From the NCBI RefSeq assembly GCF_028649655.1, contig NZ_JAQSLN010000004.1:1-64000 (forward strand): 64,000 nucleotides of DNA, read 5' to 3'. Source of the DNA: Halobacteriovorax sp. GB3 (GTDB taxonomy: Bacteria; Bdellovibrionota; Bacteriovoracia; Bacteriovoracales; Bacteriovoracaceae). This document shows, piece by piece, positions 1 to 6,424 of the stretch. Numbering within the stretch: the first letter of the stretch is position 1; every line of letters starts with the position of its first letter. Below the pieces are notes generated by a model that was given only the letters and a program-made list of their open reading frames with translations, was not told the DNA's origin and searched no databases. Made by a program: the position numbers and the translations under genes.

Positions 1-68
1 TGCTGCATTGGAGAACCCCCCAAGGACCAAAAACATAACAATTGAAATAATCCACGACTGGTAAAAAT

Positions 69-85
69 TTGGCACAACCTTTGTA
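69..85 (+). promoter_or_regulatory. Possible sigma-54-type promoter
   Basis: The bases TTGGCACAACCTTTGTA resemble the -24/-12 element bound by RNA polymerase with sigma-54 (consensus TGGCAC-N5-TTGCA). GG and GT are ten bases apart, but the -12 element has GT instead of the usual GC. It lies about 40 bases before the start of the exported serine protease gene. No upstream activator site was recognised, so this is a weak call. Confidence 0.28.
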
Positions 86-122
86 AATATATTGATATCG
101 GTGTCAATACGGAGAAGAACTT

Positions 123-1085
123 ATGAAGAAGCAACTACTTATCCTAACTACTCTTTTGACAGTGTCTAATTTTTCGACACTTGCAAGCGAATGTTTATAT
201 CAAAATGGAAAAGTTGAAATCAATGAGTCAGTTCTTGAAAACTTAAAACTAGTTGAGATCGCAACTGCTAAATTTAGTAGAAATGATAATCTTTATATTA
301 ACAGTGCAACAGGAATTCACCTTGAAGATAAAAGAGTTCAAAGAACAAGTAAATCTCCAAAATTTTTAGATGCTGTTGGTAGATTAACGGTGACCTTTGT
401 CGATAATACTATTGGATACTGTACAGCAAATCTAACCGATACAACTCCAGGTAGAGCATCCAGAACTCTTACGACCGCTAAGCACTGCCTAACTAATAAA
501 AGATCTGGGGCAAAATTAAAGTCAATGAAATGGGAAACAAAGTTAAAGGACGGATCAGTAATATCAATGCCAGCAACAGTTGAAATGTCAGATAAAAGTT
601 CGGACACTGCTTTACTTTCACTTCCAATAGTAATCCCGTTTTCAAAAATCAAACCACTTCTTTTAGAATCTGAATATTACTTCACACCAATTGATATCCA
701 GTCTTATTCAAAGAATACTATTGCTGCAGGCTTCTCAGCTGATAAGGAAATTGGTGAAGGTGGAAAGAAAATGACTTATACAGATAATCTTCAAAATAAA
801 AATTTAAGAAATATTGGTAACAGTAGATATCTTTTGAACACTTTTAATTATGAAGGCGGAAGTGGCGGTGCGCTAATTGCTGATGCCGACATGTCGGAAG
901 AAGATATTGATAATCCTTATAATCAGAAATATCTGATTGGTATAGCAAGTTCTATTTTGGATAGTGAATATATTACTGCAAGAAGTTCTAATGGTGCACT
1001 TGGTTCCAATACTACAGTATACATAGATTATACTCGTTTTTTTATAGATGACGGCCATAAAATGTTCGACCGTATCAACGAGTAA
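123..1085 (+). CDS. Exported trypsin-like serine protease (S1 family)
   Basis: The 320-residue protein starts with a Sec signal peptide (basic MKKQ, hydrophobic stretch, cleavage near residue 21). The chymotrypsin-type triad is visible: His in TTAKHCL (about residue 121), Asp in SDTALLSL (about 161) and Ser in GGSGGALI (about 247). Cysteines flank the His region. It should be a periplasmic or secreted endopeptidase; the substrate cannot be read from sequence. The ATG is preceded by a GGAGAAG ribosome site. It stands alone, with a degenerate region downstream. In a predator such an enzyme could digest prey protein, but that is inference. Confidence 0.85.
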   Translation: MKKQLLILTTLLTVSNFSTLASECLYQNGKVEINESVLENLKLVEIATAKFSRNDNLYINSATGIHLEDKRVQRTSKSPKFLDAVGRLTVTFVDNTIGYCTANLTDTTPGRASRTLTTAKHCLTNKRSGAKLKSMKWETKLKDGSVISMPATVEMSDKSSDTALLSLPIVIPFSKIKPLLLESEYYFTPIDIQSYSKNTIAAGFSADKEIGEGGKKMTYTDNLQNKNLRNIGNSRYLLNTFNYEGGSGGALIADADMSEEDIDNPYNQKYLIGIASSILDSEYITARSSNGALGSNTTVYIDYTRFFIDDGHKMFDRINE

Positions 1086-1098
1086 ACTTTAGACAAAA

Positions 1099-1440
1099 GA
1101 GTATTTAAAAAGAAGTGCCAAAGAAACAAGTCTTTATTGCTGTGTCGATACACATGGAAAACAAGCTAAAAATATAATCAATAATATTCTTGAATATAAA
1201 ATACGAACCACGACTATGTTTTCATTCAATATTATATCCTCCCAAAGTTTAAACATCTTCTTAAAGATTATTTTGAAATGAAGGAAGTGATAAACAAGAA
1301 GTTTGATGATAATGATGTGAATTTGTGGGAAGAACAAGTCCCCCCGAGGCACCAGTTATTCAAAGATTACCTTTCTTCAAAAGCAGACAACGCTCTCTCA
1401 GCACTAACGTTTTTCGTTCGCCTCAAAAAAATCTGGCTCC
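1099..1440 (+). pseudogene. Frameshifted fragment of an unidentified gene
   Basis: Two overlapping frames read like one interrupted protein. The first gives VDTHGKQAKNIINNILEYK. After a shift near 1200 the other frame continues with DYVFIQYYILPKFKHLLKDY and then an acidic stretch ending around LFKDYLSSKADNALS. There is no start codon with a ribosome site, and the second frame runs into the leader repeat of the next gene. I do not recognise the family. Decay of a once-coding segment is the simplest reading, but chance open frames in A+T-rich DNA are possible. Confidence 0.35.
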
Positions 1441-1463
1441 ACTCTGTAAGAAAAGTACTGATA

Positions 1464-1593
1464 AATAGGTTGGTGTTAGAAAACAAACACCCCTTGTAAA
1501 AAACTCTTCGCGTAACAAAACAGTCATTATTGATGGCAATATAAAAGTATATTGAACTAGAGAACTATTACTAAATGAACAAGGATATTACTC
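1464..1593 (+). repeat. Leader repeat, copy 1, with hairpin
   Basis: First of three similar leaders in this island. It contains the dyad GGTGTT...AACACC (1472-1491, 6-bp stem), the block TCATTATTGATGGCAATATA, an AGTATATTGAA block, and then the start codon of the next gene about 100 bases beyond the hairpin. The other copies are at about 3350-3486 and 4818-4945. The shared segment is upstream of the start codons, so it probably holds promoter and 5' UTR functions. Confidence 0.7.
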
Positions 1594-2088
1594 ATGAGAA
1601 AATTACTAATTGGATTAACACTCTTAATGTCTTTCTCTTCTTTTGGAAGTCAAATAAAGTATTACGTAACAGAAATTGATGATACTAACGTAGTGCTACC
1701 TGTAAAATATGATTCACAAGTGGAATACGAATCAGGGCTCAGAATAGGTCGTATTGTATTTGATAATCAAAAATCACTATTTGATTATCAAAGAAATAAA
1801 GTAGTATTAAATCATCGAAATGGTTTAGCTAATTTCTGTTTTGAGTATACTATTTATCAAGGTGTATTAGTTAAAAAGAAAAAAATTGATTCTAACTCTT
1901 GTGATCAAATTGACATAATAAACCTTGTTCAAAAAGTCGATATAGAAGAACAGCTTCGATTAAAAGATTCTAAGTCATTGTACACCATTGCAGAAAGAAG
2001 AGGCCTTGCCAATATCTGTTTTGGTAAAATTAAATATAATGGCCTAACTGTTGCTAACGTCAGACTTCCAGATAACTCATGTAAATAG
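1594..2088 (+). CDS. Small exported protein, leader family member A
   Basis: The 164-residue protein begins MRKLLIGLTLLMSFSSFGS, a Sec signal peptide almost identical to those of the products at 3487 and 2594. The mature part has two related segments with the pattern RxGLANxCF (around residues 72-78 and 142-148), each followed by a short Cys-containing strand. This suggests an internal duplication of about 70 residues. No enzyme motif was recognised. The upstream leader repeat and the downstream terminator are shared with the 3487 gene, but the mature sequences are not obviously similar. Function unknown. Confidence 0.7.
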   Translation: MRKLLIGLTLLMSFSSFGSQIKYYVTEIDDTNVVLPVKYDSQVEYESGLRIGRIVFDNQKSLFDYQRNKVVLNHRNGLANFCFEYTIYQGVLVKKKKIDSNSCDQIDIINLVQKVDIEEQLRLKDSKSLYTIAERRGLANICFGKIKYNGLTVANVRLPDNSCK

Positions 2089-2140
2089 TACTAGTTACTT
2101 AACCAATTTCCGGTCTACAAAAATAAGAATCTAAATTCGG

Positions 2141-2168
2141 GCCCGTCTACTACGACGGGCTTTGTTAT
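2141..2168 (+). terminator. Rho-independent terminator
   Basis: GCCCGTC, a six-base loop and GACGGGC form a 7-bp stem followed by TTTGTTATT. It follows the gene ending at 2088. A near-identical hairpin follows the paralogous gene at 4021-4050, so the duplicated cassette includes its terminator. Confidence 0.7.
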
Positions 2169-2335
2169 TCCTTGTAAACTGTTAACATCCTAAAGTATTC
2201 ACCATATTTAGTTAGTCCTTTTTTATGAGGATCTAATACTTTACTGGCCATACCATTAACCGTAAATCCGTGGTCTGCTAAAGCTAGAATTGAGAGAAGA
2301 ATTATTCCCTTGAATAAGTCTCAAACATGATCTCT
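2165..2335 (-). pseudogene. 3' remnant of a minus-strand gene
   Basis: On the minus strand an open stretch encodes ILALADHGFTVNGMASKV and continues to an end in YFRMLTVYKE, then TAA, just beside the shared terminator. No start codon or 5' half is present, and upstream DNA (to about 2510) is interrupted by stops. The last 15 or so codons have a decayed counterpart beside the second terminator (4047-4085), so this remnant was duplicated with the cassette. I do not recognise the family. The rest of 2340-2590 holds nothing I can name. Confidence 0.35.
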
Positions 2336-2593
2336 TGATCTCCCCATTAATATTGTAATTCTTAGCCTTAATTGTTCGCGATGTATCCGAATACTAGAGA
2401 GCTTTGATTGATCATTCTTTTGACAGGTCTTAGCTTGTTAAACAGATTGAGAAGGCCAAACTCTACTATCTGCTTCTAAATTGATTGACCACATTGGCAC
2501 ATTTATTGCTCCTAAACAATTATATATCTAGTCAATGTAAGTACGAACAAGATTTCAGTAAAAATATTAGTTAAAAAAAATGGATAAATTAAA

Positions 2594-2683
2594 ATGAGAA
2601 AAATAGTATTTGGATTAACACTTTTGGCGTCAATATCTACTCCTGATGCCGCGCCAGAAGGAACTCTTGATATCGGAGAATAA
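2594..2683 (+). pseudogene. Orphan signal peptide, truncated leader-family gene
   Basis: A 29-codon frame opens with MRKIVFGLTLLASISTPDA, matching the signal peptides of the genes at 1594 and 3487, and stops nine codons later. The match ends almost exactly at the expected cleavage region, so the mature part was lost or replaced. No hairpin leader lies before it. It is best read as a broken third member of the family; a short exported peptide is the alternative. Confidence 0.5.
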
Positions 2684-2801
2684 ATAAACCTCTAAAGAAT
2701 GAACTTAGACTGGATGAAAAGGCTCAGATTTAAAATAACGGCCTAACCTAATGTCTAATCCAACAAATATTTAACGAATCTACTTCCTGAGGAGGGACAA
2801 A

Positions 2802-3323
2802 ATGAAAAGCCTACTTGTTTTATTACTTATGATTACATCTACAATCACCTTTGCCGGTGAAAGAAATGAACTAAAGATCACTGGCATTGATGACGCAAGT
2901 ACTATTACAGTAAAAGATGGCTGCTCAATGAAAGTTGAAAGACGATTCTGGTTTGACGATGAAAAGAAAGTTGACTGCCATGGATTAATTCTCAAGAAAG
3001 TTGTTGGTACAAATATTATGGAAAAAGAAATTGAGATTGAAAGTGTTTTAATTTTTCCAATTAAAGATCTTCAAGATGCCAAAGATATAACTGAAGCTAT
3101 TAAATACCAAATGAACGGAGATATCCCTTCTGGACTTACCCTAGACCTTTCTAGCCTAAGATACTATAGCGAGCCCCTAAAGCTATCTGATTTCACAACT
3201 GATGAAAGAGATAATTTAGAAGTTATTCTTGGTGGAATTACACTTAGATACAAACTGGTTAAAGAGTTTAGCTCTAATAAAACATACACGAGAAACAGAA
3301 CAATAAACGCAGGTTTAAACTAG
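2802..3323 (+). CDS. Exported protein of unknown function
   Basis: The 173-residue protein has a signal peptide (MKSLLVLLLMITSTITFAG, cleavage near 19) behind a strong ribosome site (GAGGAGGG). The mature part is charged, with only two cysteines (near residues 41 and 59) that could form a disulfide. No catalytic motif or known domain was recognised. It sits between two leader-family genes but has neither their leader nor their signal peptide. Its DNA composition is like that of its neighbours. Confidence 0.65.
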   Translation: MKSLLVLLLMITSTITFAGERNELKITGIDDASTITVKDGCSMKVERRFWFDDEKKVDCHGLILKKVVGTNIMEKEIEIESVLIFPIKDLQDAKDITEAIKYQMNGDIPSGLTLDLSSLRYYSEPLKLSDFTTDERDNLEVILGGITLRYKLVKEFSSNKTYTRNRTINAGLN

Positions 3324-3349
3324 GCTGCATTTTATCAATATATTTCAAA

Positions 3350-3486
3350 GTATCGAAAAAATAGATTGGTGTTAGAAAGCTAACACCACTTGTAATGTTT
3401 TCTTCGAGAAAAAAATAGTCATTATTGATGGCAATATATGAGTATATTGAATTAGAAAACCATTAGGTAAATGAACGGAGAATATT
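3350..3486 (+). repeat. Leader repeat, copy 2, with perfect hairpin
   Basis: Second copy of the leader. The dyad GGTGTTAGAAAGCTAACACC (3368-3387) is a perfect 8-bp stem with a 4-base loop. TCATTATTGATGGCAATATA follows, then a GGAG ribosome site before ATG 3487. Similarity to copy 1 runs through the start codon into the signal-peptide codons. Confidence 0.72.
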
Positions 3487-3969
3487 ATGAAAAAACTATT
3501 AATTGGATTAACACTTTTAACTTCAATGTCATCTTTTGCAAATACCGTAAAAGATTTAACATGGAGCTTTGCTACTTATACTAATGTGATTGAAAATGAC
3601 TCTAATCGCTTTGGTAGGATAATCGTTACAGGATACAATATTGTTGAGGATTTGGCTAATATTAGATGCATAAAGAAAACAGAATTTGATTACTCAAAAG
3701 AAGGTGCCTACATGACAAGTGAACACAATTCTGAGCATAAGACAATAAAGATTGAGGCACTTGACTACAATGGGGAAATCCAAAATTCTGTAGTGATACT
3801 ACAGGCAGGAGAGGATGAGTATACTACTGGAGAAATTGTAGCCTCAGTTCTTTCCTTAGGTTTTGCTGATGATTACATCAGAGGAAACAAGTTAAATAAA
3901 AGAGCTATTGGGTATATGAATGATTATCTTTCTAGTTTAAATTCACAGGTGCCAAGCTGTTCAAATTAA
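3487..3969 (+). CDS. Small exported protein, leader family member B
   Basis: The 160-residue protein has signal peptide MKKLLIGLTLLTSMSSFA, differing at few positions from the product at 1594. The mature region shares no clear similarity with that product and matches no family I recognise. It has two cysteines, one near residue 60 and one near the C-terminus. Leader, start region and downstream terminator all align with those of the 1594 gene, so the pair looks like a duplicated expression and export cassette with exchanged or strongly diverged cargo. Confidence 0.7.
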   Translation: MKKLLIGLTLLTSMSSFANTVKDLTWSFATYTNVIENDSNRFGRIIVTGYNIVEDLANIRCIKKTEFDYSKEGAYMTSEHNSEHKTIKIEALDYNGEIQNSVVILQAGEDEYTTGEIVASVLSLGFADDYIRGNKLNKRAIGYMNDYLSSLNSQVPSCSN

Positions 3970-4020
3970 ATTACTAGTAACTCGACCAATCACTGGTCGA
4001 TAAAAATAAGAATTTGAACT

Positions 4021-4050
4021 AAGGCCCGTCTTCTACGACGGGCCTTGATA
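4021..4050 (+). terminator. Rho-independent terminator, duplicate of 2141
   Basis: AAGGCCCGTC, TTCTAC and GACGGGCCTT form a 10-bp stem with a 6-base loop. It follows the gene ending at 3969 and resembles the hairpin at 2141. The bases just after it (to about 4085) resemble the minus-strand gene remnant after the first terminator. Confidence 0.7.
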
Positions 4051-4106
4051 TTTCTTGTAACAAGTTAGCATTCTAGAGTATTAACGATTGGAGCTTTTTT
4101 GAAAGA

Positions 4107-4679
4107 TTAGTTCGAAATTGACTCAATGCAGGCCCTCTGCCCACCCGGAATATAATCGAGTCTATCCCCCTGTTCATTATGAACATAGCCAGCGCTACAG
4201 TAATAACGTCCCTTGATCGCCTCTAAGCAAGCATTTTGCCCACCTGAAATATAATCAAGTCTATTGCCTTGGGCATCGTTAACATGACCAGAGTTGCAAT
4301 AGTAACGTCCCTTGACTGCCTTTAAACAAGCTTCTTGGCCACCAGAGATATAATCGAGCCTATTGCCTTGTTTATTCTTAAGATAACCAGCATTACAGTA
4401 AAAACGGCCTTTGATCGCCTTTATACAGGCATTTTGACCACCAGAAATATAGTCGAGATTTTTTCCCTGATCATCGTTAACTGTTCCAGAGTTACAGTAA
4501 AACCGCCCCTTGATTGCCTTTAAACAAGCAGCTTGACCGCCTGAAATATAATCGAGTCTATTGTCCTGTCCATTCTTAATATAACCGGCCTTGCAATAAA
4601 GCTTTGTTTCAAATTCTTCTGCGAAAGAAAGGCTCGTAAGAAATCCGCTCGTCACTAAAAAAATAATAATGTTCTTCAT
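4107..4679 (-). CDS. Exported protein of five 33-residue Cys repeats
   Basis: After a signal peptide (about 20 residues, ending SFA) the 190-residue protein is five tandem repeats of 33 residues. Each has the pattern YC-x-(A/S)G, then N-x-x-Q-G-x-x-LDYISGGQ, then AC and KAIKGR(F/Y). Each repeat has two cysteines, which suggests one disulfide per unit in the periplasm or outside the cell. The repeats are also close at DNA level (99-bp period). A ribosome site (AGGGGAT) precedes ATG 4679. I do not recognise a named family. Roles in binding or adhesion are guesses. Confidence 0.75.
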   Translation of the reverse strand: MKNIIIFLVTSGFLTSLSFAEEFETKLYCKAGYIKNGQDNRLDYISGGQAACLKAIKGRFYCNSGTVNDDQGKNLDYISGGQNACIKAIKGRFYCNAGYLKNKQGNRLDYISGGQEACLKAVKGRYYCNSGHVNDAQGNRLDYISGGQNACLEAIKGRYYCSAGYVHNEQGDRLDYIPGGQRACIESISN

Positions 4680-4817
4680 ATTTATCCCCTATCTATCCCT
4701 GTTTGGAAAACTTACGTTTCATAACATAGTAAGCATATAAAAACGCATAAAATAAACTTACATTCGATCTCCATTGGATCGCTCAGTCATGGGGAAAGTA
4801 ATAACTGATTGTCTAAA

Positions 4818-4945
4818 GAATCGAAAATATGGATTGGTGTTAGAAAATTAACACCCCCTTATAAGTATTCCTACAAAGAACAAAATAGTCGTTATTGATG
4901 TCAAAATATGAAGTTATTAAGACACAAGAACAATTAGGTATATCG
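4818..4945 (+). repeat. Leader repeat, copy 3, with hairpin
   Basis: Third copy of the leader. The dyad GGTGTTAGAAAATTAACACC (4836-4855) keeps a 7-bp stem although its right arm differs from copy 2 (TTAACACC against CTAACACC). The following TCGTTATTGATGTCAA block and TTAGGT before ATG 4946 align with copies 1 and 2. Because this segment is non-coding in the other copies, it argues against a start at 4895. Confidence 0.65.
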
Positions 4946-5638
4946 ATGAAAAAACATGAAGGAAGAATTCTTTTTAAATTGCAAGCTTCAATACTTGCTT
5001 TGTTTTTCTTTATGAGTGGTTCAATTCATGCTCTAGAGTTCAATTGGTTTAACGATGATAAAGAAGTAGAGATGATATCTTCTGATTTAGAATTTCTCTA
5101 CTCTCTTAAATTTTCTAAAACCAACCTTTTGCATAATAAAGTTTTTGGAGAAGGTAATAAAAATACGTACAAAGAGTTCTTTGAAGAGCGTATTAATACC
5201 ATTCGAAAATCAAATACAATGGCGAATATGTATGCATTTAATGTTGATGGATACAGAGACACGATTGCAGTAACCAATAATTTTTTTAAACTTCCAAGGC
5301 TTCTAAGAATTGCCATATTGATTCACGAAGCTCGTCATAGTGAAGAAACGGGTAATCATTGGCACCATGCTGATTGTCCTATTCCTCATTTGGACGATCA
5401 CGGAAAACCGTTTGTAAGTGATATAGACGGAGGCGTTCTACTTTCAGGGAAAAGACAAGCCTGCGATTCTAGCCGACTGGGTTCATACGGAATTGTTTCA
5501 ATCATGATGAAAAACATATCTGAAAATTGTGAGAACTGTAATTTAGAAATGAAAGAACAGGCCCATAAAATCTACCAAGATATAAAAAAAAGAATCATTT
5601 CTCCTTTAGAGAGAAGAATGATCGAAAATAACGAATAA
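4946..5638 (+). CDS. Exported HExxH putative metallopeptidase
   Basis: The 230-residue protein has an N-terminal hydrophobic signal segment (residues 8-29) and the motif IHEARHSE, a zincin-type HExxH (His127, Glu128, His131). It is followed by GNHWHHADC, whose extra histidines could supply a third zinc ligand. Spacing does not fit the strict metzincin HExxHxxGxxH. Six or more cysteines follow, including two CxxC-like groups (CENCNLE). I chose 4946 because the upstream bases align with the non-coding leader of the 1594 and 3487 genes; an in-frame ATG at 4895 lies inside that leader. Peptidase function is inferred from the motif only. Confidence 0.6.
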   Translation: MKKHEGRILFKLQASILALFFFMSGSIHALEFNWFNDDKEVEMISSDLEFLYSLKFSKTNLLHNKVFGEGNKNTYKEFFEERINTIRKSNTMANMYAFNVDGYRDTIAVTNNFFKLPRLLRIAILIHEARHSEETGNHWHHADCPIPHLDDHGKPFVSDIDGGVLLSGKRQACDSSRLGSYGIVSIMMKNISENCENCNLEMKEQAHKIYQDIKKRIISPLERRMIENNE

Positions 5639-5684
5639 ACTAACAAGCGAATATAGAAACATTATTTCAATAAGGAGAATCCCA

Positions 5685-5978
5685 ATGAAGCGAATCTTAT
5701 TCTTAGCCTTGATTTTAACTGCGACAAGTTCATTTGGCGCTAACTGTCGTGATACATACTTGTCCGAGAGAAAGGTCGTTCAATTAATTGACGAGGAATA
5801 TGGAGATGGAGCAGCTAACCACTGTCAATTTTCAAAAGTTTGGGGCGTGAGTTCTGATTACTTATTTGGACGCGTTGACTGCTCTTTTAATGGTCGCGAT
5901 TATGTTGCCTACATCTTCGGTGAAGATACTGGAGGTTTTTTCAGTAAGCCGAAGTGTGACATCTACATAGATTACTAA
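5685..5978 (+). CDS. Small exported Cys-containing protein
   Basis: The 97-residue protein has a signal peptide (MKRILFLALILTATSSFGA) and a mature domain of about 77 residues with four cysteines (NC, HC, DCS, KCD), enough for two disulfides. AAGGAG lies seven bases before ATG. It follows the putative metallopeptidase by 46 bases in the same direction and may be cotranscribed. No family was recognised. Confidence 0.65.
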   Translation: MKRILFLALILTATSSFGANCRDTYLSERKVVQLIDEEYGDGAANHCQFSKVWGVSSDYLFGRVDCSFNGRDYVAYIFGEDTGGFFSKPKCDIYIDY

Positions 5979-6017
5979 TTCACTATAAATACAGAAGCGA
6001 GTAACAAAGGAAAAGAA

Positions 6018-6071
6018 ATGAAATATACATTTGATAGAAGCATTGTTGAGCCGTATTTAAATAGCAAGTAA
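6018..6071 (+). CDS. Possible 17-residue peptide
   Basis: A very short frame (MKYTFDRSIVEPYLNSK) follows AAAGGAAAAG, a plausible ribosome site, and lies before the terminator at 6114. It could be the start of a lost gene or a small peptide. Evidence is limited to the start context. Confidence 0.18.
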   Translation: MKYTFDRSIVEPYLNSK

Positions 6072-6113
6072 CAAGAATAGGAATCCCTTCTGGGAATTAA
6101 AAAATTAAAATAT

Positions 6114-6143
6114 AAAGGCCTTCTCAATGAAGGCCTTTTTTAT
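6114..6143. terminator. Bidirectional terminator
   Basis: AAAGGCCTT, CTCAATG and AAGGCCTTT form a 9-bp stem, with a T run on the plus side and an A run on the other. It lies between the plus-strand island and the end of the minus-strand toxin operon and can serve both. Confidence 0.75.
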
Positions 6144-6151
6144 GTTTTAAA

Positions 6152-6424
6152 TTAAGGAGTTCCTCTTGAAGAACCTGGCTCCAACAGTAAGCGATCATCA
6201 TGTAATTTATTTCTACATTCCTGAACAAAAATAAAGAGATGATCTTCATCCAGCAAAAACTTTTCTAACTCTAACTCAGAAATTTCGTAAAATTCAGTAT
6301 ATTCCACTCTACCGTTAAACACCGGAAAAGTTATATATAATTTTTGCGTTTCGATTTCTTTCTCTATAGAAAATCTTTGTCCTCTATAAACTTTTATATC
6401 TTCAAATTTCACAATTTCTCCCAC
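6152..6424 (-). CDS. Candidate immunity protein of the toxin operon
   Basis: The 90-residue protein is acidic and has no signal peptide, unlike the five genes before it. It begins at GTG 6424, directly after the toxin stop codon (TAA then GTG), so translation is probably coupled. From memory, its C-terminal pattern, an EC(R) helix followed by a DDRLLLEPGSSRGTP tail, resembles small proteins encoded beside polymorphic-toxin C-terminal domains of the type seen upstream. Position, size and cytosolic location fit an immunity protein protecting the producer. Inhibition of the toxin is inferred. Confidence 0.55.
   Translation of the reverse strand: MGEIVKFEDIKVYRGQRFSIEKEIETQKLYITFPVFNGRVEYTEFYEISELELEKFLLDEDHLFIFVQECRNKLHDDRLLLEPGSSRGTP

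Noticed and set aside
1278..1499. Separate 73-residue gene
   Set aside because: The frame runs into the conserved leader hairpin of the next gene, has no ribosome site, and its upstream part is better read as a frameshifted fragment.
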